From assembly GCA_963921825.1 (NCBI GenBank), contig OY997590.1, positions 43,169,039 to 43,233,038 of the forward strand: 64,000 nucleotides of DNA, given 5' to 3'. The stretch comes from Erodium maritimum. Its lineage: Eukaryota > Streptophyta > Magnoliopsida > Geraniales > Geraniaceae. Both the position numbers and the translations under genes were made by a program. This document shows, piece by piece, positions 54,995 through 64,000 of the stretch; the first letter of the stretch is position 1; each line of letters starts with the position of its first letter. The notes beneath the pieces were generated by a model. It saw nothing but the letters and a program-made list of their open reading frames with translations, had not been told where the DNA came from and searched no databases.

Positions 54995-55842
54995 ATTGAT
55001 CCCTCATACTGCGGTATGAGAAAGATATCTGGTTCACGGCCGCTTGATCGAGAGTGACTGACAGGAAAAGCATATGCGCATGATACGGGGTATCATAAGG
55101 GTCAGTCATCTCACATATCAAGGAACAGTGATTGAGAATAATAAGGATGACGACTTTATGCCTTATCTCAATCAGAATATCAGAGATAAGGGATAATGAC
55201 AAGGACGACTGAAAGGTCAGAATCGACAGGGGGCGATTCGATATGCAGGGTCAGGCGATACTGAGTCTCGTCAGTCGCCACATTAGTAAGATCAAGTAAA
55301 ATGGGATTTTGTGGTTATCTTACCGACATGCATAGGCCTAAGGGTCACACCATAAGTTTGTAACTCGATAAGAACGCAACGTAGCTTGGCTTGGAGGGAG
55401 TCGTGTCGGGAATTGCCATAGTGGACGGGCTAGCATGGTGGGCTCGGTATGAGCTCTCTTGGAGAGGCGACCAGCCCACATGGGCTAGGCCCAACAAGAA
55501 CCAAAGGTCAAAGGTTGACTAAGTGGTCTTGTTAAACTAAGTGGGTTGGACCCACTTTCCACTAGTTAATAAACTAGCTTAGTTTATTAAGTCTACCATG
55601 CAAAGTAGCATGGACACTTAGCAACTTGATGTAGATTAAGTGAGATGACCACTTCCACTTAAGTCTACATGCAAGGGGTGTTGGCAAGATATAACATGCA
55701 AATAAGAGAAGAAAATTTCAGCACAAATTGTTCTACTCTCACAACTTTGCAAACTCTTCCAAGAACCTCCAAGCTCAATTGCATGTTCTTGAGTTCACAA
55801 ACTCAAGAACTACATTGGCTTTGATTCCATCTCGGATACATA
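54995..55842 (+). repeat. 3' LTR of X, first part (truncated)
   Basis: Joins the copia LTR at a position about 520 bp from its start (CCCTCATACT), so RNase H, polypurine tract and the LTR start have been deleted. It follows the family LTR to about 55350 and then diverges completely (55360-55800 has no counterpart in A, B, D, E or H). That identifies X as another subfamily. Confidence 0.75.
55838..55842. repeat. Target site duplication of H (left)
   Basis: ACATA, repeated exactly at 57527-57531. Confidence 0.92.
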
Positions 55843-57526
55843 TGTTAGTCTTAGTGCCCGTAGTTCAATCCTAAATGTCCAAATGTATATATCATCGTTA
55901 GCAATAAAATTAAAGCGGCTTTATATTACTTATGTGTTGGAGTAATATATCGATGTGTGCTCTGATCTATGCCCACCATGCGAATAGAACCATAGATCGA
56001 GATAGATCACACTCGATGGGGGAGTCAACAAAGCTTCACTAGAAGCGAATAGTATGAAAGATGGCTCTTTATGGCTTACGTTATGTTAGTCATTGGAATG
56101 AGATTCCGGAGTCTGATCATAGATATCATGTGGGACATGATATTGGACGACCCGCCCTGAATATGTGCCATAGATTAAGTCATGAACATATTCAGTGTTG
56201 TAGCTTGTCATGTATCCTTAGACCAAGGAGTCTTTGTGATCGCTATGTAGTCAACAACTGAGTTTGACCTGAGCCTAACGTTGTCCGTAACAGGGCTTCC
56301 ATAACGGCCAGGATTGGCTTGGGGACGGGCTACATGAGTGACACGAAAGACGGCTAAGGGATTTATCCCTCATACTAAGGTATGGGAAAGATATCGGTTC
56401 TCGGCCGCTTGATCGAGAGTGACTGAAAGAATAGCATGGCCATGCACATGATACTGGGTATCATATCTTCAGTCATCTCACATATCAAGGAACGATGATT
56501 GAGAATAATAAGGATGACGGCTCTATGCCTTATCTCAATCAGGATATCGGAGATAAAAGGATAATGACATGGACGACGGAAAGGTTAGAATCGACAGGGT
56601 CGATTCGTTATATAGTGTCAGGCAATACTAAAGTCTCGTTAGTTGCCACTTAAATAGGATCAAGTAAAATGGTATTTTACGTTGATCTATTGACATGCAT
56701 AAGCCTAAGGGTCACACCAGAGGATGAAACTCATTGACACATTTATGGAGAATGGCCAAAAGGGAGTTGTCTCGGGACATGACCAAAACTGGGTTTTGGG
56801 TCATGTGCCCGTAAGTGAATAGGACTTTACGGATCGAGACAAGGCTTGGAGTCTTGGGATTGATCGCGTCAGATAATGTTGGACATTTCCGGTATGGAAG
56901 GCATGGAGGCGATGAGCGAATCACGGGACCTCGTTGGAAATGGCCACGGGCCATGTTCCAAGAGGCCCATGAAAGGCCCATCCAACCAAGGCCCATGGAA
57001 CTAATTAATCAAGTCTTGATTCATTAGTACTAAGTAAGCAAGACAAGGATTAAGGTGTTGGTGATTCACCACCTAACCCAATCTTGTCTTGCCATACTTT
57101 GTCCTATTTACACCTTACTTGACACCATACTTGTCCCATGCCTTTAGTTGGACAAGTATGAGTTTTGTTATGTTTAAGTCATCTTTTTTCAACATAACAA
57201 ACACAAGACAAGAATAGGAAACATATTTTCTCCCCCTCTTCCATGGCCATTTCGGGTTTGGCAAGCTCCCACCTCCATTTTTGTGTTCTTGAGTCCTCAA
57301 AGAGAAGAACTACGTGGCTTTGATTCCCATGTGGATACGTAGGCGTCTTGGAGACTCAAGCCAATCATTCGTTAACCGGTGTTCTTGTTTTGGTAAGAAA
57401 TAGTGCTGAATTTTTCTCTTGTGAATCCATTCTTTGTTAGTTGTTTCATGATTTAATCGTCTCTTGGTTTTCATTGATTTTCCGCTGCGAGTTGGTTCAT
57501 CTCCAACCCTACCTCGAGACCCAACA
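55843..57526 (+). mobile_element. Copia solo LTR H (1684 bp)
   Basis: Complete LTR from TGTTAGTCTTAGTGCCCG to GAGACCCAACA with a perfect 5-bp duplication and no internal region: a solo LTR. Visible inverted repeats: ATATCATGT-ggg-ACATGATAT (56123-56143), GCATGGCCATGC (56434-56445) and ATGATAC-tgg-GTATCAT (56448-56464). An open stretch of 66 codons (56061-56261) is found in the same place in every LTR of the family. It sits inside the 3' LTR of X. Confidence 0.94.
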
Positions 57527-57531
57527 ACATA

Positions 57532-57729
57532 GGCGTCCAAGGGACTCAAGCCGAACCATAGTTGGTGTTATTCATCTATTATCTCCACCAAAACAACAAG
57601 GTGATGTTCTTGAACTCTTGCTGAATTTTCAGCTTTGTTCTTCATATTTGGTAGTGTTAATTTACTTGATTCATGCTTAATTTCCGCTGCTATTATTGTT
57701 TATCTTGAACACGACATCAAGTTCCAACA
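57532..57729 (+). repeat. 3' LTR of X, end
   Basis: Continues the X LTR after H and ends GTTCCAACA, the expected CA terminus. The last part (CTCTTGCTGAATTTTCAGC and after) has no match in the other copia LTRs. Confidence 0.7.
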
Positions 57730-59296
57730 CTTATGTATTGGTGTAATGTATCGATGTGTGCTCTGATATATGCCCACCATGCGAATAGAACCATAGATCA
57801 AGATAGATCACACTCGATGGGTCCCTAGTCAACAATTCTTCACTAGAAGCGACTAATATGAAAGATGGCTCTTTATGGCTTACGTTCTGTTAGTCATTGG
57901 AATGGGATTCCGAAGTTTGATCATAGATATCATATGGGACATGATATTGGACGCCCCAACATGAATATGTGCCATAGATTAAGTCATGAACATATTCATT
58001 GTCGTAGCTTGTCATGTATCCTTAGACCAAGGAGTCTTTATGATCGCTATGCAGTAAACAACTAAGTTTGACCTGAGCCTAACGTTGTCCGTAACATGGC
58101 TTCCATAACGGCCATGATTGGCTTGGGGACGGATTGCATGAGTGACACGAAAGATGGCTAAGGGATTTATCCCTCATACTACGGTATGGGAAAGATATCG
58201 ATTCTTGGCCGCTTGATCGAGAGTGACTGAAAGAATAGCATGTCATGCACATATCAAGGAACAGTGATTGAGAATAATAAGGATGACGACTCTATGCCTT
58301 ATCTCAATCAGGATATCGAAGATAAAAGGATAATGACTGGGACGACGGAAAAATTAAAATTGACAGGATCGATTCGTTATGCACTGTCTGGCAATACTAA
58401 AGTCTCGTTAGTTGCCACTTAAATAGGATCAAGTAAAATTGAATTTTACGTTGATCTATTGACATGCATAAACCTAAGGGTCACAACGGAGGGTGAACCT
58501 CATTGACACATTTATGGAGAATGGCCAAAAGGGAGTTGTCTCGGGACATGACCAAAACTGGGTTTTGGGTCATGTGCCCGTAAGTGAATAGGACTTTACG
58601 GATCAAGACAAGGCTTGGAGTCTTGGGATTGATCGCGTCGGATAATGTTGGACATTTCCGATATGGAAGGCTTAGAGGCGATGAGCGAATCACGAGACCT
58701 CGTTGGAAATAGCCACGGGCCATGTTCCAAGAGGCCCATGAAAGGCCCATGCAACCAAGGCTCATGGAAATAATTAATCAAGTCTTGATTAATTAGTACC
58801 AAGCAACCAAGACAAGGATTAAGGTGTTGGTGATTCACCACCTAACCCCATCTTGTCTAGCCGTACTTTTTCCTATTTACACCTTACTTGTCACTATACT
58901 TGTCCCATGCCTTTAGTTGGACAAGTATGAGGTTTGTTATGTTTAAGTCATCTTTTTTTAACATAACAAAAACAAGACAAGAATAGGAAACACAATTTTC
59001 TCTCCCTCCCCTCCCCAATTTCGGCCAAGGCAAGTTTTCATCTCCATTTCTGTGTTCTTGAGTCCTCAAAGAGAAGAACTACGTGGCTTTGATTCCCATG
59101 TGGATATGTAGGCGTCTTGGAGACTCAAGCCAGTCATTCGTTACCCGGTGTTCTTGTTTTGGTAAGAAATAAGGCTGAATTTTTCTCTTGTGAATCCATT
59201 CTTTGTTAGTGTTTTCATGGTTTTAATTGTCTCTTGGTTTTCATTGATTTTCCGCTGCGAGTTGGTTCATCTCCAACCATACCTCTAGACCCAACA
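57730..59296 (+). repeat. 5' LTR of copia E (truncated at start)
   Basis: Aligns with H from its position 86 to the end (CCAACA at 59291-59296). Small deletions relative to H near 58240. The 66-codon open stretch is at 57865-58065. Confidence 0.9.
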
Positions 59297-59297
59297 G

Positions 59298-59309
59298 TGG
59301 TATCAAAGC
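59298..59309 (+). promoter_or_regulatory. Primer binding site of E (tRNA-iMet)
   Basis: TGGTATCAAAGC, one substitution from the iMet complement, one base after the LTR. Confidence 0.87.
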
Positions 59310-60796
59310 CAGCTACCTTCGGGATTAACAAGACGGTGTTGAAAGTTTCGGTTTTGACATGTTAATTTGCCAAATTGTTTGATAACATGTTTTAATTTCT
59401 TGTTTATAGGTTTAAAGCATGAAAAATGAATTTTTGAAAAGTTTTTCAAATCTGGAATTTTTTGAAAAAAGTTTGATCTTCGGGTCGCGGGAGCGGGACT
59501 CTCGGGGAGCCGTAACCGGGACCGAACGGGGCTCCGTTGGACATAGCTATGCCGAGCATGACCATTGGATGGTTGATATGCCAAGGCTAAACCGTTTTGT
59601 TAGTTATGACGAGTTTGGAACCGTCATGACGAACTCGAAAATCAAATGTTCAAAAGTTTCAATTTTGAACGGTTTCGATAAACCGAGTATCAAAAAAATT
59701 CGAAACTGGGCTATTAATTAAAACCATAAAATCACATGATGTTTGGTAACGTGCTTGTTTGATAACACGATGTGTGATGTGATGTTGGCATGGTGTATAT
59801 AATAGCCCCGAGCTCATTCTAACTATTTATCGCTTTTCAGCCTGCGAGCCGTTAGAGTTAGCGTGTAATTATTCTTTCAAGGTGTGGTCGTCGAACCACT
59901 TATTTGTAATATTGATTTATTCCCGACCTGCGAGTTGTGTATTAAATTGTAATATTTTTCTCAAGACGAAGAAAGGGCAAAAAGGTCATTTGGTGGCTTT
60001 TCGGGTGTTGGCATCGGCTTGGAGTCGATGGAGCTCAAAAAGCTAGTGGGAGTTAGTTTAGGGGGCTATTATGTACACATTTATCGCTTTATGCTTGGTT
60101 TAATTTATGCATGATTATTTCTATGTGTTTTAGAATTGCATGCTTCAACTTTATTTACCGAGCATATCACCTCACATGCAAAGATAAAATTGGTTTTTGA
60201 TCATTGTATGTGAGCCCTTAGAACCGTCATTACATTGGATGTAGTTGACGGGTTTGAAGGAAGAATTACATTGGATGTAATTTGAGGCATCATTGCATTT
60301 GGAATGTAGTTGATGTGCTCATCGCATCTAGGATGTGCTAAAGTTTTAAGCACAACCAGACGAGTAAAAACGGGTCATGTCCGATACCTCCCAATTATCA
60401 ACACCTTACTACCTCCCCGTCCTATGGGTGTCGTGCGCATTAGCGGAGCATCCATGAGAAAGAGGGGTAGCAGGCTTTGGCGGCATATGTGGATGTCGTG
60501 CGCATTAGCGGAGCACCTACATAGTGACGATTCTCAGCTAGGGTTGAGCTAGGGTATCAGATAGGGTAAGCCGTGTACATAAGCACATTCCCTAGCCAAG
60601 AGTCACATTGGATGTGATTGGATAGAGTCCTACCTACATAGCTCGATTAAGTGGTGAGCATTAGTTCAGCTTAATCGAGCGAATCAAGGATCTTGGTTTT
60701 AGATTCTAAAGGTTTAGAATCGATTGTTGGTGTTTAAGCTTGATCTTCATAAAATTTATTCAGTTTACTGATTGAATTTTATCTGTTGTAGATCAA
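59310..60796 (+). other. 5' leader of E, no gene
   Basis: About 1.5 kb homologous to the leaders of A, D and X. Contains ATTACATTGGATGTAAT (60265-60281) and the hairpins at 60421-60458 and 60486-60523. No coding region supported. Confidence 0.82.
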
Positions 60797-61340
60797 ATGG
60801 CAAATTCAGCGAACATTAATAGTTTTTCATTAAAAACCATTCTTCACAGGGTCAAGCTAAATGGGACAAACTATTTGGACTGATACAGAATTTTGAGAAT
60901 AGTCCTCAAGTCTGAACGCAAAGAATATGTCCTTGACAAGGCTGTCTCTAAGACCATATCAGAGTTACATGAAGTGTCATTAACTGCTGAGAAGAATATC
61001 TCAGGGATCTGGGATCCAAGGATATTCGGATGGTCAACAAGGTAATTGGAAGTGGCAAGGGCGGGGCCCATGCGCACTTGGCGGGAAAGATGAGACACCT
61101 GAGAATGTCTGCTTCTACTGCCAACAACCTGGTCATTGGAACCGAGATTATAGGAAGTTCACGGTTGATCTGAAGAAGGGCAGTAGGACTGCGCCTTCAT
61201 CAGATAGCCTAGATGATCTGAAGAAGGGCAGTAGGACTACGCCTTCATCAGGAAACATGGATAATCTAAGGAAGGGCGGTGGGATCGTGCCTTCATCCAG
61301 AATTAACTCTATAGAGCTACATCTCTCTACTTCCAAAGAT
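60797..61340 (+). pseudogene. Gag remnant of E, internally deleted
   Basis: ATG at 60797 begins MANSANINSFSLKTIL. Codon 29 is TGA (60881-60883) where A and D have Trp. The same frame goes on through EYVLDKAVSKTISELHEV, the gag deletion shared with A and D, to about 61040. A second frame carries the zinc knuckle CFYCQQPGHWNRDY (last Cys is Tyr) and three degenerate repeats (DLKKGSRTAPSS type). Confidence 0.87.
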
Positions 61341-62664
61341 TCATGGGTATTAGATACCAAGACTAAATCTTACACATGCACTAACGTATAGTGGCTGAAA
61401 GTAGGAGAGGTTTGGAAAGCACGGAATGGACCTCAGAGTTGTGGCAACTACTGTAGGATCCACTAGTCTTGCTTTGTCAAGTGGCCTTGTCTTAGTATTG
61501 TATAATGTATATTGCATACCTACTTTTAGTAGGAATATTATATCTGTATCTGTGTTTGACAAGGAAGGATATAATGTTAATATTGGAAATAGAGTTTTCA
61601 ATGTTCTATGCAATGATATGTTTTATGCTAGTATACTAACTTGGTTGGAGGATTGTACATATTAGATACGGGTAACATTGCCTCAAGTTCTACATATTAT
61701 GTTAATACCAAGAGGTCTAAATCCAACAATTTAAACATAACTTTGTTATGGCACTGTCATTTAGGTCGCACAAACAAGAAGTGTCTGTCAGTACTTTAGA
61801 AGTGTGGGCTTTCAAGACCATTCGAATTCCATTCGATCGATAGGTGCGAGGCTTGTTTGATGGGAAAAATGACTAAAGCACCCTTTATCGGTCTCGGTGA
61901 AAGGGCGGGTGAGTTATTGGGACTTATACACTCAGATATGTGTGGACCAATAGGTTCGTTGGCCAAGAGGGGTTTTAGCTACTTCATCACATTTACTAAC
62001 GATTATAGTAGATATGGTTATGTCTGTTCAATAAGACATAAGTCTGAAGCTTTTGATAAATTCGAAGAGTTCAAGACTGAAGTAGAAAACCGGCTTGGGA
62101 TAAGTATTAAGAACACTTCGATTGGATCGAGGTGGAAAATACTTAAACATAAAGTTTTTATATCATCTAGTGGAGAGCGGGATTTTTTCAGAATGGACTC
62201 CTCCTGGAACACCGCAGTTGAATGTTGTGTCCGAGCAGAGAAATCGGACTTTATTGGATATGGTCCAATCCATGATCAGTTGGATTTATCTACCAATCTC
62301 TTTCTGGGGTTATGCTCGAGAGAAGACTGCATTCATAGTGAATCGGGCTCCGACGAAGGGTCTAGAAGGGACACCATTTTAGATATGGCATGGGAAGATG
62401 CCCGCTTTGTCCTTCCTAAAGATTTGTGGTTGTGAAGCTTATGAGAAACATTTGGTTTCGACTAACCTCGAACCAAGATCTAAGATATGCACCTTCGTGT
62501 GGTATCCCAAAGCAACAAGGGGATACTACTTCTACAAACCTAGTGAGGACACGGTGTTCGTCGCTAGGGGTTGGTTCTTTATGAAAAAGGTGTTTTGTTT
62601 CCAAAGATATCATTGGGAGGACTGTGCATCTCAAAGAAATTTAGGATGGTACGGATCCGTCTAA
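61341..62664 (+). pseudogene. Protease-integrase remnant of E
   Basis: SWVLDTKTKSYTC has DTK instead of the protease DTG. The protease C-terminal half follows in the frame of 61426-61665. The zinc region near 61750-61870 reads WHCHLGRTN (second His is Arg) and CEACLMGKM. The integrase core 61857-62150 has LIHSDMCGPIGSLAKRGFSYF with the catalytic Asp and FTNDYSRYGYVCS. In a shifted frame come LDRGGKYLN (Asp) and VVSEQRNRTLLDMV (Glu). All three catalytic residues are legible, but frameshifts separate them. The linker lies at 62398-62664. Confidence 0.85.
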
Positions 62665-62783
62665 ACTAATTGACAACCCAGTAGAAATGGAGCCAGAGAT
62701 GGTCGTAGAGTAAGAACCAATTCCTGTTACAATTCCGGAATGTCCAAGGCGATCTGAAAGGGTCAGTCGTCCACCTCCAAGAT

Positions 62784-63618
62784 ATGGTATCCGGAGGTGA
62801 GAATGAAGTCCTAGTGGATCACGATGATCCAACCACCTTTCAGGAAGTCGTGGATGGGTCCAACTCCGAGTTATGGCTGGGAGCCATGAGGGAGGAAATG
62901 CAATCCATGTCGGACAACCGAGTCTGGGAACTGGTTGATCCCATCAATGGTGTGAGGACCCTCGGATGCAAATGGATCTTCAAGGTGAAGATGAACATGG
63001 ACGGCAACCGTCTGACCTACAAAGCTCGACTGGTGGTGAAAGGTTATAGGCAGATCCAATGGATTGACTATGAGGAAACCTTCTCCCTAGTGGCTATGGT
63101 CAAAATCGTTCCAAATTCTTCTCGACATAACTGCGTATCATAATTACGAGATATGGCAAGTGGATGTCAAAACTGCTTTCCTAAATGGAAATTTGACTGA
63201 GTGCGTTTGTATGTCTCAGCCCAAAGGTTTTGACGATCCGAAGAATAAGTGAAAGATTTATTAGTTGTTGAAATCCATTTATAGATTGAAACGAACTTCT
63301 CGGAGTTGGATCCTTCGTTTTGATGAAGTTGTGATTGGATTTGGCTTAATCAAGAATGAGGATGAATCTTGCGTTTATAAGAAGGCTAGTGGGAGCAAGA
63401 TTACCTTTCTGGTTCTCATTGAAAACGACATCCCAACCTTGCACGAGACTAGAGCTTGGTTGAGGAAGTGTTTTTCAATAAAGGACTTATGCGATGCTTC
63501 TTATATCTTAGGGATTAAGATATTTAGAGATCGCACCAAGAGGGTCTTGGATTTAAGTCAGGGAACCTATGTGAACAAGGCATTGAGTAGGTTCTCAATG
63601 CTCGATTCAAAGAAATGA
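62784..63618 (+). pseudogene. Reverse transcriptase remnant of E, lacking YVDD
   Basis: Block 62784-63143: ELWLGAMREEMQSMSDN, GCKWIFKVKMNMDGN, YKARLVVKGYRQIQWIDYEE. A middle piece (about 63163-63250) gives VDVKTAFLNGNLTECVCMSQ. Block 63265-63618: LKSIYRLKRTSRSWILRFDE, SKITFLVLIENDIPTLHE, DLSQGTYVNKALSRFSMLD. The 21-bp YVDD deletion lies at about 63414. The pieces are separated by stops (a TGA at about 63250) and frame changes. Confidence 0.9.
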
Positions 63619-63824
63619 CCTTTTACCCACTAGTCATGACATTCATCTCATAAGACTCAGTGTCCTAATGCACCCGGTGAGCTGAAAATGATGATGCGAA
63701 TCCCATGCGCTTGGGGGCAGGATAGATCATATATTCCATGACATGTACGAGACCGGACGTCTCGTAAGCCTTATGTTGTACCAGTAGACATCAGTCTAAA
63801 CCGGGGGAAAGATGATGCTGAACT

Positions 63825-64000
63825 AGTCGTCGAAGGATAAGTAGACGCTAGTTTTTCAAGACAAATCCAGATGACTTTAGAAGTCAGTCATGATATGTGT
63901 TTACGCTGAATGGAGAAGCTTTAGCTGGGAGAGCGTAAATCAAGATACCATTGTTAAATCTACGACAGAGGCCAAGTACATGGATGCTGCAGATGCAGCT
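63825..64000 (+). pseudogene. RNase H of E, cut by window end
   Basis: A frame ending at the last base gives FSWESVNQDTIVKSTTEAKY followed by MDAADAA, the middle of a copia RNase H. Upstream the frame is disturbed and the first catalytic region is only hinted at (VDASFSRQIQMTL near 63840). The rest of the domain and the 3' LTR lie beyond 64000. Confidence 0.75.

Larger units (their letters stand above)
9238..57729 (+). mobile_element. Ty1/copia element X, old and dispersed into pieces
   Basis: Separate plus-strand segments join into one copia element: leader (9238-9878, 30222-31055), gag N-terminus (31056-31644), gag C-terminus/PR/IN/RT (52132-54994) and a 3' LTR remnant (54995-55842, 57532-57729). 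The junctions coincide with 5-bp duplications around Y, B and H, so X was present first. X has no 5' LTR or primer site: homology to the leader of E starts abruptly at 9238, next to the tandem repeat. It keeps the longer Gag and a DTG protease that A, D and E have lost, and its LTR differs strongly in the second half. It is a distinct, older subfamily. Confidence 0.85.
57730..64000 (+). mobile_element. Ty1/copia element E, runs off the window
   Basis: Plus-strand copia element: truncated 5' LTR (57730-59296), primer site, leader, gag, PR, IN, RT and the beginning of RNase H at the window edge. The first 85 bp of the LTR are missing, and it starts directly after the CA end of the X LTR, so no TSD can be read. 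It shares gag deletion, knuckle, protease, zinc-finger and YVDD lesions with A and D, but its integrase keeps the catalytic Asp and Glu that A and D lost. Confidence 0.92.

Overview
The window is plant nuclear DNA made almost entirely of nested LTR retrotransposons. No host gene is visible. The evidence for a plant is a Ty3/gypsy chromovirus with a C-terminal chromodomain, Ty1/copia elements with initiator tRNA-Met primer sites (TGGTATCAGAGC), 5-bp target duplications, and many solo LTRs. The species cannot be named from the sequence; a large, repeat-rich angiosperm genome fits.

The layers can be untangled because nearly every insertion keeps TG...CA ends and a 5-bp target site duplication (TSD). 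(1) The left edge is a tandem repeat of about 480 bp per unit (1-293, 8696-9237). It is split by copia element A (294-8690, minus strand). (2) An old copia element X (plus strand) runs discontinuously from 9238 to 57729. Inside X lie three insertions: palindromic element Y (9884-30216, TSD GCCCA), copia solo LTR B (31650-52126, TSD CAAGG) and copia solo LTR H (55843-57526, TSD ACATA). (3) Y is split by gypsy solo LTR G (11060-25295, TSD CTCGT), which is split by a complete gypsy element F (13097-24412, plus strand, TSD ATACT). (4) B is split by gypsy element C (32699-51495, minus strand, TSD GAATA/GAATG), which is split in its RNase H domain by copia element D (37322-45768, minus strand, TSD TACCC). 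X > B > C > D is four levels deep. (5) Copia element E (57730 to beyond the window end, plus strand) abuts the end of X.

The copia family (A, D, E, solo LTRs B and H) has LTRs of about 1.68 kb and a leader of about 1.5 kb carrying two adjacent hairpins with an almost identical loop. A, D and E share the same defects: a large gag deletion, a zinc knuckle without its last Cys, a protease without DTG, an integrase zinc finger without its second His, and an in-frame 21-bp deletion of the reverse transcriptase YVDD box. The simplest reading is a non-autonomous lineage that spread using proteins made elsewhere. X is a separate, older relative that keeps the longer gag and the DTG protease.

The gypsy family (F, C, G) has LTRs of 2.6-2.9 kb with internal tandem repeats of variable copy number and a conserved perfect hairpin just before a pyrimidine tract ending in CAG. 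F keeps all domains in order (gag, PR, RT, RH, IN, chromodomain), broken by frameshifts and five in-frame stops. C lacks recognisable gag but keeps an open PR core and an RT free of stops. Y is an unclassified palindrome of about 6.1 kb with arms of about 1.86 kb, TGATGAG...CTCATCA termini and an unrelated 1.6-kb centre. All boundaries were read by eye; identities are estimates.
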